Source of the DNA: Brachycybe producta
Lineage: Eukaryota > Arthropoda > Diplopoda > Playtdesmida > Andrognathidae
Direction of reading: 5' to 3'
Length of the DNA stretch: 64,000 nt
Assembly (NCBI GenBank): GCA_036925085.1
Contig: JAUPFP010000016.1
Span: 2,318,903-2,382,902 of the forward strand
The notes below the pieces were generated by a model. That model was not told the DNA's origin. It searched no databases and was given only the letters and a program-made list of their open reading frames with translations. The position numbers were made by a program, and so were the translations under genes. Numbering within the stretch: the stretch's first letter is position 1; every line of letters begins with the position of its first letter. Of this stretch, positions 28,858 to 42,073 are shown piece after piece.

Positions 28858-29608
28858 CGAGGGTCTATCTGAAAGTTTTGACCTGGATTTTTTTTTAACT
28901 GTGTCAAAAATTACCACAAAGAGCAGACATTTGGTGTAGAAATAGTCACATCTTTTAAATAAAGCACTATTTTTTTTCTATGTAGTCTATATTTTTCCAG
29001 CTTTATGCCACCTGAGCTACACAAACAGCATTCTTCATTGAACTAAAACGGAAGTGGCTAGGAAGTATGACGCAGACCAAATCGAGGACGAAAGTGTAGG
29101 AATAATGAAGAATTTACCGAGGAAGTAAGATGCGATTCCGACAAACACCAGAGTTGTTTTACTAAACAAAGAAATGTGGCATTTGTTACCAGAAAGCAAA
29201 AACCTGTAGAAAAAGATGGAGGCAACATAGCAAAACATTCCAGCTCTTGCCAGTGGCTCAAATGAAAACATTTCTTAAATATATTCCATATCAAAGTTTA
29301 TTTGTTTTGTGATTAATTAATTGAGAAATGGGGCCAGAATCATGTTAAGTTAAATTATGAATTTTTTTTCAATTTGAATAATTACTCTGCAAACAGTCCA
29401 GAGGGCAAAAAATAGCATAAAAATGCATTGTCAAATAACCTTTTAACAGCTATTATAACAATACGCAATAAAAATTTAAAATAATTTTCTGTCATATGCG
29501 CACTGTATGTATAATTTTTTGTCAAAGATTTAAATCAAAACACAACCCTGTTTCGGTCCTTTTGGTCAACATAAAAAAATGTGGGCAAAACATTCTGAGT
29601 GACCCTTG
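28858..29608 (-). mobile_element. Decayed mariner element with TA target site
   Basis: Terminal inverted repeats of about 28 bp (CGAGGGTCTATCTGAAAG on the left, CAAGGGTCACTCAGAATG as the complement of the right) are flanked by TA on both sides. The 751-bp length is shorter than an autonomous mariner (about 1.3 kb). The left repeat resembles the end at 50239, so the two are related. Inside, the - strand holds a transposase remnant, listed separately. Confidence 0.7.
28955..29271 (-). pseudogene. Mariner transposase remnant (catalytic C-terminal half)
   Basis: The - strand frame at 29035-29271 reads SGNKCHISLFSK, in the place of the HDNA.PH block of mariner transposases. It then reads YFLGKFFIIP and SSSIWSASYFLA, in the place of the PPYSPDLAPxDYFLFP block. 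The third catalytic aspartate position appears replaced by serine. A tail SWKNIDYIEKK just beyond a stop fits the usual C-terminal WxxCIDxxxxYxEK. The alignment is from family knowledge and is remote; the copy is dead. Confidence 0.5.
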
Positions 29609-32266
29609 TATATAGATTTGAAGGTGTTTCCTATTTATTCACTACAAACTTTATAATCACAACCACAAAAATAGAATAATTAATGCATTACTAAAAATAA
29701 ATACATTACAATAATAATTAATGCATGTAATGTAACAATTAACATCAATTTAAATTATAATTTATTTCATAAATAAAAAATAGAAATTTTAAAAATATAC
29801 GAATAATATTTTCATGCCATCATTAGCATAATAATTTTTGGTATAGAAAAAAAATGAACTGATAAAACTGTCTAGAAGTCTAGGATTTATACCAATTATT
29901 TCAAAATAACAGATAAAAAGGGATTTAAAAAAAGCATTTTAAATTTTTAAAAGTAGTTATAATCAATCGGAAAAAGAAAGAAAAAAACCACATAATAAGG
30001 TAAAAAAGGACAAAAAGGAAGTTGAAGTTTAAGCGGAGAAGACCAAAAACAAAAGAATCAGTAACGAGATTTAATCCGTAAGAAAATAAAGAAGACAGAA
30101 AATCTTTTAAAGCTGTATGTGTACATTGAAGAAGAAGAAAAAAAAAGTACAAAGCCGATTGAAGCTCGTCAACGAGAATTTCTCGTAACAATGTTGTGTT
30201 TAAGGATTGGACACGCAGCAACCTTAATGCTTTCTTCTTCTCTCCTCTTATAATATAGAGAGGGGCCTAGATACATTTTCATAGGACCTAATGGAAATAT
30301 ATAGCCCCAAAAAAAATACTTAAGATACAATAAGTCAGCTTTTAAAGGGATCACCGAATAGTACAGAATGACTCAAAATCCCTTTGTCAACTGAAATAAT
30401 ATTACTCAAAAATACATAAAGAGCTCTTGGTCGTAATTATATGATGATTGGACATAAATTGTCAATCAATAAGACAAACTAACTGTCGGTCATATATTTC
30501 GAAATATAAAATTGTTGTTGTTTTGCAAAGAAACTACGGTAATGAGAATCATTAAAAACATATGAAATTGTTTTTGTTGTGACCCTTCAATTGAGAGTCT
30601 AGATTAGTCTTGAGGTCTTTTGCTGATATCGGCATCCTTATCTTTTTTTGTGTGCAACTTGATTTATCTACAAAATCTATTAAATTTATAATTTTTTTTA
30701 TATGTTTGAAAACATATTCAGACTCAACTTTTTCTTATCTCGAAATTCCCATTCGTCACACATTACATAAAATGGGCAGAATTAGCAGAAGGAATCTTAG
30801 ATACACCTTCGTATTGGCTCATAAAATGTAGTTTCTCGTGGCAGAATGACAAAAAGTTAATATAATTTTAACTTTTTTTTTCTGCATACCTTCTTCTGCC
30901 AAATAAAATTGGATTTTTTGAAATTAATTAATTTCAGTCAGATTTTCAGTTGACTTTTTTTCTGCATGTGGAACCTAAGCCTTACTTTCTGATGAGTATA
31001 ATAATTAATTCATTGAATTTTACTGCCAAACACACACACAGCATGCATATAAAACTTTCAAACAATGATAACATTAATGTGTGTAACTTATTACACAAAG
31101 TGCTAATTGAGTTCTCTTAAAATTTACTCTCATGCAGTTAATTATCAAGAAAATCTTTTCTTTGTTTCTAGTGTTAAATAATTTATCAAGCTTAGTTTTT
31201 AAGGTGTCACTCTGAACTTTTTTTTTAGTTCAATATAGAAGCAACCTTTTAAAACAAAAGATCCTAGGGAAAAAAAGAGACAGAATTAATGAAAAAAGTT
31301 CTGCCATGTTTTCGCGAACTTCTGCACCATTCCGCAATTTGATTTGTCATTTAAGGTTTGTATGTACTTTATATATCAAAGTCTGTACTTTTTCCAATAG
31401 GATTCACAAAGGTCAGCAAAAGCAATGAGTTTGGTCAACATCAAAACGAAAAGAGGACGTTAGAATAGAAGGACACACACACAAAAAAAACCTCAAATGT
31501 ATATGTGTCTATGTGTGTCTGCATCATGTAGCATGAAAGCCATAGAGAAGATTCGAAATTGACACAAGAAGAGAAAATTGTTCAGAGCTGATTACACGTC
31601 TAAGTACTTTTACAGGTTAAATTCGTTAAAATAACATAAAGACCCACACTCACATACAGTATGTTACAGAACCAATACTTATAATACACTTCTAGTAGCA
31701 AAATATATCAAAGAATGCAGGTAAAACGTTCAAAAAGTTTCAAATAACATATCTCATGAAGGCTTAAAACTATAAAAGTTACCAGACTTGAAACTTTAAT
31801 TTATTGTTTACAACATATGCAAATGCATTATAACTGCACAATAAAAAAGAAAGTAATTGGTAGAAGTTTTAAAAAGTTTAAACTTCTCAAAAGTGAAAAG
31901 GTTTCTAAAATTCTCGTTATTCTGCATATCAGAAGTACTGGATCACACATACAGAAAAAAATACGAATGTCGTCTGCCTGGCTGCCTACTCTATGCAGCC
32001 TAGCAGACGACCATCAATACTTCGTCTGCTCCTTTCTGATTAAGGAAAGGAGACATACAGAGTTGTCACAACCCTTTTAACTTCCCTTTTCCGCCCTGGG
32101 AACGGGTTGGTTGAGCCAGCCAGAGTTGCTCCTGTTGACCCTCACTCAGGTTCTGGACGGTTTAGCCGGAGGTGGAGCAGTAGGGGAGCTCATCCACTCT
32201 ACCATCCACCGACGTACCCACCATGGGCACATCAGGGTGTTTCGCCACACGAGTCCAAACACAGAG
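29609..32266. other. Intergenic, one hairpin and one GC-richer island
   Basis: 31968-32009 forms a 16-bp stem (tcgtctgcctggctgc with gcagcctagcagacga). 32100-32260 is GC-richer with overlapping open frames on both strands; I see no secure domain. Confidence 0.5.
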
Positions 32267-32430
32267 ACCACACTTTTGATGGCGAATTTTGACTGCAAAA
32301 TGAAGTTGCAGGTTGTTGGGCTGTGGATACAAAGTGGTTGTAGTGTATTTTTTATGGAAAGATTCGAAGTAATTGGTTTTGGTGACAACCCGATCTTCAT
32401 TTTGCAGTGGCAATCGATCACCAACAGTGG
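32267..32430. repeat. MITE (ACCACTTTTGGTGGTC), copy 2
   Basis: Shares gaattttgactgcaaaatga and a degenerate right arm (cattttgcagtggcaatcga) with 26582-26732. Confidence 0.6.
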
Positions 32431-33928
32431 CCTGCGTGTTACAACGCTAATTTGAACAACTCTATTCTATTTATATGGCAGAAAATTAGCAGAAAAAAAT
32501 GTGAAATTTTTTCACCCTGCCATGTGGAAGTACACCATATATGATATTAGTCAATAGAAAGACGTCCTTCATCCTCAAAAATGATCTGAAGTCTGAACCA
32601 CACTTGCAACAAAAATTCCATTGAAAAGGGAATTTGGGTAATTTGAGTGATGCCATTCTATTTATTTCACTGAAAGTATGCAGGCAATAGCAGTAAAATT
32701 AGTTTTCATGCAAAGGCGGAATTACATGTTATCAGCCAATAGGAAGACATCCTTCTGGCGCATCATTATTTCTTGCTCCACTTCCTAATCTATCTCTACT
32801 CTTCTATAAACTGAAAAATCTTACTGTATTTGAAGTGTTGTAATGTAGTAGAACCTTAAAGAAAAGCAGAAATGTATAGAAAAAACTTTTTCTAATTTTT
32901 TTTTTTAAATTTCGGTTTCTATTTTCTGTTTTTTCTTCTCCACGCATTTAGAAGTCAGGTCTTACGTGTTTTATCAAATTGTATATTTTTCCAGTAGATT
33001 GGAAGTTTTTTTTTCTTTTCTGAGACATACTGTATAATAATGTACATGAGTCTGAAACCTGTAGAAAACATGGGCGATTCTAGAAGCCACGAGTTAACTT
33101 TAAATTATCCCTGATCTAGTTTCACTCTCTAATGTCAAGGTGGTCACATGGGATACATTCAATAGAAAACGCAGTTATTTTATCTACTTTACTCCACCCA
33201 ACCCATTTGGCCTTTAATCATGCCTATAGGGTCTCTTCTTTTCAAGAAGAAGAAGAGGTCCCTATTATATTGAGCACTTTCTACCAGTGCTACTATTCAT
33301 GGGCATGACCAACATCCAAAACAGTTAAAACACATTTGTACCGAAAATCCGAATGAAAAGTGTTTCTTCTCTTTAAAAGAGAAAAATGCCATTAACAGTG
33401 TCAACTTATACACACAAATACAACAAAACACAACACTTTCTAATAATATGTTTTAACTTTTTTTTTACACACTTTGTTGCACAACACAAGCTGTTATTGT
33501 GTGCTTTAAATATATAGTGGTGTTACAATCTGCTTTTAAAGCAAGTTTTGTGGTATAAACAAAACAAAAAAATAAATAAGCCTAATGCTAGGATGCAAAT
33601 GCATTTGTTCGCATTTGGAGAAACAAATTTTCAGTTGCAAGTCTGACATTCTCCATCTTTATCTGGATTTTTTTTTGGTTAGTACTCAGAATTGTGAACA
33701 ATTCGGATTACAAACAACAGCAACAACAACAGTAATAAATAAATAAATTTGTGGCAAACGCCTTAAACTCATACTCCAAAAATCGAAAGTTTGCTTTTAA
33801 ATATCAACCATTACATACTGTATTATGCAATACAATTCATATTAAATTTCTAGGCTTTCATTTTTATTTTGTTAAACCAGATATAAAGATTTTTTTGGGT
33901 TAAAGTGTAACCATGTAATATACATTAT

Positions 33929-34130
33929 ATATGTTACTGTCAATCTGCGGAATCAGTCAATCTGCATAATTTTTAGACAATATGCAAAACAACCAACCTG
34001 CTAGTAAATCTGCAAAATTCAATACATTTTAGGTGTTGAATTTTCGCAGATTCACTATAGCATATTGGTTGTTTTACAGATTGCCTAGGCAATCTACAGA
34101 TTGACTAATTTCGCATAATATTATGACATA
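33929..34130. repeat. Palindromic MITE (GTTACTGT...CTGCGGAATCAGTC), copy 2
   Basis: Homologous to 7872-8071 along its whole length with scattered substitutions. The right arm is more diverged (tttcgcataatattatgaca). Confidence 0.82.
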
Positions 34131-34525
34131 TAAATGGTGTAGAATTTTGTTATCTTGCCAAGTTTCATGACATAACATTTTAATTTTGATGCAATTTTTT
34201 TTTGTTTTTCTTTTCAGTTTTTTAAACCATGGAAGACTAAGGATGTTTTTGAAAATTGCCTGACGTCCTTTGTATATTGGAAATAGCTTGCCGTAAAAAT
34301 GCATTAGAAAGTTCTTCACAACTGAAACGATGAGTAGAACTAGAGATCTAGATAAAACCCATCCATGGTTCGGGATGCACCTCAGCAGCTGACAATTTTG
34401 AGATAAAGCTTATGGGCGTTTGTGGGCCTCATGGGCCCATGGACTTTATACTTTAAAAAGCTCATTGGACAAGCTAACATAAAAAGCTTATATTAAAATA
34501 GATCGTTCATGAATTTAACCTTTAA

Positions 34526-34978
34526 TACCTCGTTTTCAATATAAAACATTAACTGCAGTTCCCATAACCAATATTATAGTTAAACGCTGACAAACTAGAA
34601 GTGGTAGTTGTGTGTGTTTCAATATTTAAGACACCTGTGGATGATTTTGTGTCATTTCTTGTTCGGTATCACTTCCTGTTAAACAGTTCTTGCATTTTAT
34701 AAAATTTTCATTCTCATTCAGTCAAAAATTGAGTGTTCTCACTATTCGCCATGTTGTTTGTAGGCTCAATTTGTCTGAACACAGGAAATGACGTATGCAA
34801 ACCCTTCAATAATGTGGTTAACGTCACTGTAGTTGAGTTAACTCCCATTGTTCAGAAATTTAACCATAGTTAATGTAACCACATTTTTTTCTAATATAAA
34901 ATTAACTGTGGTTAACTTTTTAACTTAAGTGTGGTTAACTTTTTAACTGCAGTTAATTTCTGTAGCGGAAACGAGGTA
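34526..34978. repeat. MITE with TACCTCGTTTTC ends and TAA duplication
   Basis: The ends are TACCTCGTTTTCAATATAAA and its complement (gcggaaacgaggta), flanked by TAA on each side, as for PIF/Harbinger-type elements (a TA site cannot be excluded). Internally it is rich in ttaactgcagtt and gttaac. A partial copy is at about 5080-5200 (caatacctcgttttcactac, ttaactgcagtta). Confidence 0.75.
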
Positions 34979-35761
34979 TAAGTGACTTAAGTTGTTGTTA
35001 CCCTTTTAGTTTATAAAACACTTTAAAAAGTTTCCATTAACTTTTCTCGAGAAAGACTAAGTAACCAGCGCTTGAGGGGCGTTTGCACTTTAAAACCAAC
35101 TTAAAAACTGAAAATCAGTTGATTCAAAATTTATTTTTTTTTACATTTTTTTTTAAGAAAATACAAGATTTTCTTTTCCTTCAACACAACCTTTTTTAAG
35201 TCGCCTAGGGTTTTGTTTTTATATAAAGACATCTTAGATCTATGTTAGAATATAAATTCATCAACGAGAAAGAAACCCAAAAACACTGAATATCAAACCG
35301 AAATCGATGGAGACCGTCTGATTTCCAAAGGGGCATCGTAGCTTACAAATAAACGCTATATAGAAGCAAAAAAAAAATAGTCTAAACCGTTTAAAACGCA
35401 AATCTTTTTCGACTAAAATAATACAAATATAGCTAAAATAATGTTCTTAGTATGAAATAAAATTACCACATGGTTTTTCCAAATTTGATTTGAGATATTG
35501 GCCAATGACCCGGGTCATAAGAGTAAAAAGTCAGCATTTGCTTATGAGCATGAGCAACAGGACAAGAAATAATTCTATTGAACCCATTGGTCACAATATG
35601 AATAAAATGTCAAAATCCAACGTCTGATGGAGTAACTCCTTGGAGTACTACTGAAGCAAATACTCTTTCATTACAAGAAAAAGCTCAGAATTATTATTAT
35701 TCATATAAAAATGAGCAAGTACTCATGCTCTTAAAATTTACATATGAACATTGGTATTTTT

Positions 35762-36133
35762 TAGGGATGTGACATTCGAATCCTCGAATCTCGCGAATCT
35801 TGAAAAATATTCGAGATTAGAAAACTCGAATCTTCGCGTTTTTTTTTTTTTTTCGTCTTTCAGATCTTTCGAATATTAAACTTATAAAAAAAAACTTAAA
35901 AACTTTGGTAAAATTAGTTTTAACTCCATTGACGCCCAATAGAAGCGTTCACTAACAAAAAACTGCTATTGTTGTTTTTTCGGTGGTATCCGGATCACTA
36001 TTATTACTTTGTGGCGACAATGAGTGCCACATTGTTTTTTTATTATTAATAATTAAATATTATTTCATTTATTTGTATCTTCTTAATGAATAATATAGGA
36101 TTCGAGAACCTTTTAGGATTCGTCCCACCTCTA
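35762..36133. mobile_element. hAT-like MITE, TAGAGGTGGGACGAAT family, copy 2 (inverted)
   Basis: Same family as 26116-26498 in the opposite orientation: it begins TAGGGATGTGACATTCG and ends CGTCCCACCTCTA. Both sides carry a perfect 8-bp duplication GTATTTTT. Confidence 0.88.
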
Positions 36134-37199
36134 GTATTTTTTATACCTTTTGCTCATGCTCAGGAGTGGTCGGGTTTAACGATTTCGCTTCCTTTTTGCG
36201 TCATTCTTAGATATGTATGTACATTGTACAATAACGATATTATGTGCAATTTAAAAATTACTGATTTTTATAAATAAAAATACGAGGTGTCTAATAGAAA
36301 GTTTTAAATAAAAAAAATGATTGTTGCGTGGCATGTTTTTGTGTCTTTCATATACCCTTTTACCATTTTTATTACGACACTGTAGTACTGCACCATAAAT
36401 AAAATACCCAAAATATAATAAAATACATTTTATACGTTTTTCTTTTGACATTTTATGCGTTTTCTTTTAACACGAAATTCGGCTAACATTAACAAATATT
36501 CTAAACCCTTCCGATTTCGTGTTAAACGGTTTCCACACTGTATATCTTTGAATCGTAGACAAGAAATAAAAGCTGTGATATAATGTAGCTTTATAAAAAT
36601 GTTAACCAAAAAAAAAATTACAGTCCATAACTGTCTCGTAACTTTTTAACTTATATTGCAACAAGACACAAAAGTCACCATGAATCCCCATTTGAATCCC
36701 TCTGAAACAAAACACGCTAATAAACAGCATATAAAACTGCAATATACCTGTGTGTGTTTGTTTGTGTGTATAAAAACAAAAACAACAACAGAAAAGAGAG
36801 ACACATAATTTTTTTTTGAAGACAAAAAAATACTTAAATCCAAAGGTGTTATAAGTTACACAAGAGAAAGAGAGAAAGAAGATTCTGTCTGAATTACAAA
36901 ATGTCAAAAACTAATTTCAAGCCTGATAAACCATCAAAAAAAAAAAACTTCTCTCTTTTTCCAATAATTAAATTATTTCTAAAGCTTTACAGAAAAACGA
37001 ACAAACACACACAGAAAGATAAAAAAACAGCAAATTCATGCTGCACTTCAAAATAATAATATAAAAAAAACTTTAGTAAACTTGAAAAGAAACATTGTAT
37101 ATGACAGTATTATAAGAGGAGTAGCAACATGCATAGAAATTTTTAAAAGTGATTAATTGCTTCATTCTCAAAGTGAACAACAAAAGCACACAAAAGCCT

Positions 37200-37209
<10 letters not shown>

Positions 37210-37254
<45 letters not shown>
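37210..37254. repeat. (CT)n microsatellite
   Basis: About 22 CT units. Such GA/CT tracts can bind GAGA-type factors, but nothing here shows that. Confidence 0.97.
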
Positions 37255-37257
<3 letters not shown>

Positions 37258-37997
37258 CTTCTCCTCCTGAGAAATGTAGGTCTAAAAAAGAAAACACATT
37301 TCATCGTCCAAGACTTCATCCAAGTGATGCCACAACTTGAAATTAATTACTGAATCGAGTCTTAAAATACATCTACTGAATTGGAAGAGAACCCAGAGTA
37401 ACTTCAAAATGAGGCTTTCAAAGGCACTTTTTTGGCACATTTTTTGGACAATTTAAATCAGAGATGATATTTTTAGGCTCACATTTAAAAATGGAACCTG
37501 GTATTTGAAATTGAACCAGAAACCTTTCAGCAACCTATCACACAACTATTTTAAAAAAAAACCCTATTTTTGTATTAAATAGGGAATTGGAGGCTTGTTC
37601 AGAGGGTTCAAGTTGAAGCTGTAAATCTTCCTTATTAAATTTGTACCACTGATAACGAAATTCTACTGAAGAGATGATGGTGGTGGAGGATATCGATGCT
37701 TCGGATTATGAGGTTAGAGTATGATAATTAATCTGGTTTGAGATGCAGAGTGCAGGTTTACGCGGTACTCTGGTGTAATCTTCTTAAAGCTAGCCTCCAC
37801 CTCCAGTCCTCGTCATCACAGCCTCCTATTGTTAACATCTAAGTGGAAAATAAGATATTCTACAAATTCACTATAACATTTGCGAAAACAACCAATTTTT
37901 TTTAGTAAATATCTAACGTGTAGCCAATTTTTGTAGTTTCTACTGCTAAATTGGTACCCCTATAATAGTTTTATATGGAAATCAAACAATTCAAAAG

Positions 37998-38297
37998 GAC
38001 AATAACTAAGTAAAAAAAATTAAAAATGTGTTAGAAACTAGAACAGTAACTGAATCACTTAATAATATTTTCATTTCTAAATAACCCCTTTATGTATAAA
38101 ACTTAAAAATAATCATATATTCATAAGCATTATCTGTTTACACAGTTGGACGATTTTTCAAACTAACATAACAAACCTGATTTTAAAAGATTATCAACAT
38201 GAAAATACCGTGAAGTGATTGAGCTATCTTTCTAGTTTCTAAAACACTTTCAAGTTTAACGTAATTTCTTTCCTGAAAGACAAAATAACAAGAGTCT
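37998..38297. repeat. Fold-back element, CTAGTTTCTAAAAC family
   Basis: The left arm gtgttagaaactagaacagt and right arm ctttctagtttctaaaacac are inverted about a centre near 38140. Same family as 42074-42410. Confidence 0.6.
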
Positions 38298-39426
38298 AAT
38301 ACCTTGTACAGTGTACACACACATGAGTTAAATGAATTCAAATTAAATGTGTTTAGGTGAATTATACGGAAGCCATTTAAGGACAAGAACCAAAGAAAAA
38401 TTGACTTTATTATTTAATATTTTAAAATGAAATACTAAATCAATATTTTGTCAATAGTTTATATAATTATTATATTTAAGTATTAACTCAATATTTTCAG
38501 ATTAATTAATTGAATAATTTGAATTCGACATAATGTTTGTTTGTCCTTCACAGGGCTCTGTAGAACACATTTATTATTTAAAAGTAGTTAAATTATCAGG
38601 TGTGTACTAGATATAAGGAAGAATTTACACTTTAAAAACGTAATATAACAAAAAATCAGTGGTAACAGTAATAATTTTAACACGAACATAAAATAACTGT
38701 ACATAACAAAATTTTGTAAATAAAAAAAAAACTTGTGGCGTGAAAAATGTGCCAAAATATTACGAACAAATTTTCCACATTAACAATTTTCTCTGACTTT
38801 TCTGGTTTCTCAAATTATTTAGGGAATTTTGAGAATGGCTGATTTTGCACTTAGACGTTAACACTTTACAACACTTGATTGGAAATTTGTCATCTTCGAT
38901 GAAACGTCAGATACCACAAGAATAACAGATACATCAGTTATATGAAGAAGAAGAAGAAAAAAAAAAACACATTTTGTGTTATAACCACTTAAGAGACTCT
39001 TGATACAGATGGGAATTTTTTTCAACAAACTCTCATTATTCTTAATATGGAATATTGTATCTTATCTTCAGAAAAAGAAGAGAAGAAAAGAAAAAAAGCT
39101 TCAGTCTCAGCTCTCAAGTACACTTTACTTAACATCATTAGGCCTATGTCATGATTGAAACATTGTTTTTACAACTTCTTCTTCTTCTTCTTCTTCAGGA
39201 AACTTTTAAGTCAATTTCTAAGTAAACCAGGAAGCAGAAAATACCCAAGTTGCACATCAACTTAAAATTTATTCAACCAGTGAAATCAACGTCTATTAAA
39301 CGTTATTTATTCAACATTTATTGAACATGAAAATGTCATTGCTATTCAACGTTGAATACACGTTCTTTATTACGTGTATGAACTGCTTAAAGTTTTTTTT
39401 TTAAATATCCAGCTGATATCGTCCAT

Positions 39427-40252
39427 CATGGGCGCCCGCACATAGGGGCAAGAAGGGGCACTTGTCCCCCCCCCCTTTCCTGAAAAATTGATATCTAATT
39501 TTGTTTTTACCTACTACCATACTTTTTGGTTTTTAACTAGAGGTGGGACGAATCCTAAATTTTCTCGAATCCGAATTGGTTCTCGAATCTCCCGAATCTC
39601 GAATCCTTCCTATAAGAATCCTATATTATGCATTAAGAAGATACGAATAAATGAAATAATATTAAATATTAAACTAAAAATAATAATAAAAACAAGTGTG
39701 GCAATCAGGGTCAGGCCAAAAGGTGATATTGGTGGTCCGGGTGCAACCACCGAAATTGCAACAATCGCTGTTTGTTTGTTAGTGAACGATTCGATTAGAC
39801 GTCAATGGAGTTAAAACTAATTTCAATCAAAAGTTTTTAACAGTTTTTTTACGTTAGGATTTGAAAGATTCTAAAGACGAAAAAAGCGCGAAGATTCGAG
39901 TTTTCGAAGCTCGAATATATTTCAAGATTCACGGGATTCGAGGATTCAAATGTCCTATAGCTATTTTTAACCAATTTCTTTGCACTAAAGCACTAAAGAC
40001 CTAAAAATCCACAAAGTGGAACTCAGAAATTTAATTTTAAGAAGAATGATGGCTTTGTTTGGATGTTGTTTTGGCTGGGACATTTTTTTGGGTGAGAATT
40101 TTCAAATTTTGCGTTTAAAAAACCTGTATGAAAAATATACCTTTGTTCTTATTTTTTTTGTTTTGGCATTTTTCTAGCTCATGCTAAAAAAATGTAACTT
40201 TGACCATTGTGGTTTGCCCAACCTCCTGCAAAAATTTCTGCGGGCGCCCATG
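39427..40252. mobile_element. hAT-like element CATGGGCGCCCGC, with nested hAT copy
   Basis: The ends are CATGGGCGCCCGCA and TGCGGGCGCCCATG. A perfect 8-bp duplication TCGTCCAT flanks it (39419-39426 and 40253-40260). A second hAT MITE sits inside at 39538-39963. A related left end occurs at 43438. No transposase frame is visible. Confidence 0.88.
39538..39963. mobile_element. hAT-like MITE, TAGAGGTGGGACGAAT family, copy 3 (nested)
   Basis: It begins TAGAGGTGGGACGAAT and ends with gattcaaatgtcctatagcta. Perfect 8-bp duplications TTTTTAAC flank it at 39530-39537 and 39964-39971. It inserted into the older hAT at 39427-40252, giving a relative order of insertion. Confidence 0.88.
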
Positions 40253-40280
40253 TCGTCCATTCTACATAAAGCGTCAATCA

Positions 40281-40492
40281 CACAGAGCCATGTAGAGACA
40301 GGGAGATACAGTCATTTTCCCCGCTCTTTTATGAGCGTCAAACCAAATATCAACCAATTTCTAAATTGAAAAGGGCGGGGCATGTGACATCAGACCACCT
40401 AACAAACCAATTAGAAGTTGCCGGTCCTCATAAAAGGGGTGGGGCAAACGACTGTATCTTACCGTCTTTACTTGCCTGTCGATCACACTGGC
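40281..40492. repeat. GC-box/CCAAT palindromic MITE, copy B
   Basis: Very close to copy A, with shared flank ttacttgcctgtc on the right. The core has gggcggggcatgtgacatca and aaccaattagaagttgccgg. The CRE-like tgacgtca has decayed to tgacatca. Confidence 0.75.
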
Positions 40493-42073
40493 TATTTTTC
40501 TCTGCAAGACAGACAGACAGACATACAGACTGACCGATACACATGTATAATTTTATTTATATAGAAGATCTTAGGTTAGTGGCATTACGAACTCGTACAA
40601 TCGATGATTGGACAACATTTTTTTTATTATTTAAATGGAATGCATATGACAATTACTCTTAGAATTGGAAACATAAAGACGTCATCATGCATGTATGTAT
40701 GGCATCTAAAAATGTTCAAATGTCACAATTTGCAAATTGAAATACTTTTTGTTTGTGAAACCCAATTTCAAAAGACTAACATTTCACCAACAAAACTATT
40801 TCAAACTATAGAAACAGCTTTATAATTAGAAAGTCATGAAACTTTTTCATGTCTTTTGTAATTGAATAGAAAGACTCTCCTCTAATTTATTATTTAGAGA
40901 ATTTTAATAAATTGCTCTCGAATCTTGAATGCGACATTTTTTTTTTTTAAAAAATTAAGTTCATTTCTCTAATAATAACGAAGGAGCCCTTAGAGTTTTC
41001 AATGAAAGGACACTCAATCCAAGTGACACATTGACACATTTCATTGGCGCCACATTTTAATTACCAATTTTCGCAACACTGGTTGTTTATTACATGAGAT
41101 TTCAATAAAGAAAAACATGAATTTGCACTTTTCAATTGAAATTCGTTTGACATTTTTTAATTAAAAAAAAAAAGATTTTTTGTTGTTGTTCTCATACGTT
41201 TTTTTATTCTCAATTTTATATAATAAAGTAATTCTTATCAGAAATTGTCAAATCATTCATATCATTATGCGTATAAAGAAAGTTGTTTACCAAGTTTACT
41301 TTTTTAAAGGAAATATTGAAATTGAAACTTTAATGTTAGACAATTTTAAGGAGTTTTTAGACGTCATTTCTGAAGAACTTTTTTTTTTGTTGAAAACATG
41401 AAATTTGTGTTTTTTTCTTCTCTCCTTTCAAACCTTCAAAAAATATAATTTTGAAAGATGTCACTGATAAGTAATGTACTTTTATACAAATAGAAAAAAA
41501 TATGGTAGAAAATTGGTTGTTTTATGCAAATAAAAATATTAAATAGCAAAAAAAAACACAATTAATTATAAATGGTTGAAGCAATTTCAAGTCAAAACAA
41601 AGGTCTTCAATTTGAGAACCGATGGCACTGCTTGTGCGCTATTATTTTATGATAGTCATATTATTACGTAGACCAGTCAAATGGCAGCCATAGGACAATA
41701 TATGTCGTAATAAAGTTTTGTGATTTGTTTTGGTGCTTGCAACAAAATTAAGTTATAAACTGCATATGACAGTAAATTGTCATATGGCAGTCTTATTTTT
41801 GTTTCTGTAATGAGGCCCCAGCTTTGTTGCTAATTCTTATCTAATAAAACAATTGAAATAAGAAAAAGCAGCTTCGCGTTATGTGTGATTGCCTAACAGC
41901 GAGGGGCAAATTGAAAGCTTACGTTTATTGCGAAATGCATGGTAAGCATGGTATTGAACTTATATCACAATTGATTTTTTTTTCTTTGTAAAAGTCAAAT
42001 AAATATTTTAAACAATTTAATTTATTTTATTTTTTAATTATGTGATTTAAATTACAATTTAAGATGGGTTTAT

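Noticed and set aside
29150..29310. + strand cysteine pattern (TKKCGICYQKAKTCRKR) resembling a piggyBac C-terminal zinc ribbon.
   Set aside because: The opposite strand gives a better, collinear match to mariner transposase, and the element has mariner-type ends with a TA target.
32100..32260. GC-richer island with overlapping frames; one - strand frame faintly resembles retroelement polyprotein spacer sequence (NLSEGQQEQLW).
   Set aside because: Too short and without any catalytic motif; adjacent MITE arms make a non-coding repeat equally likely.
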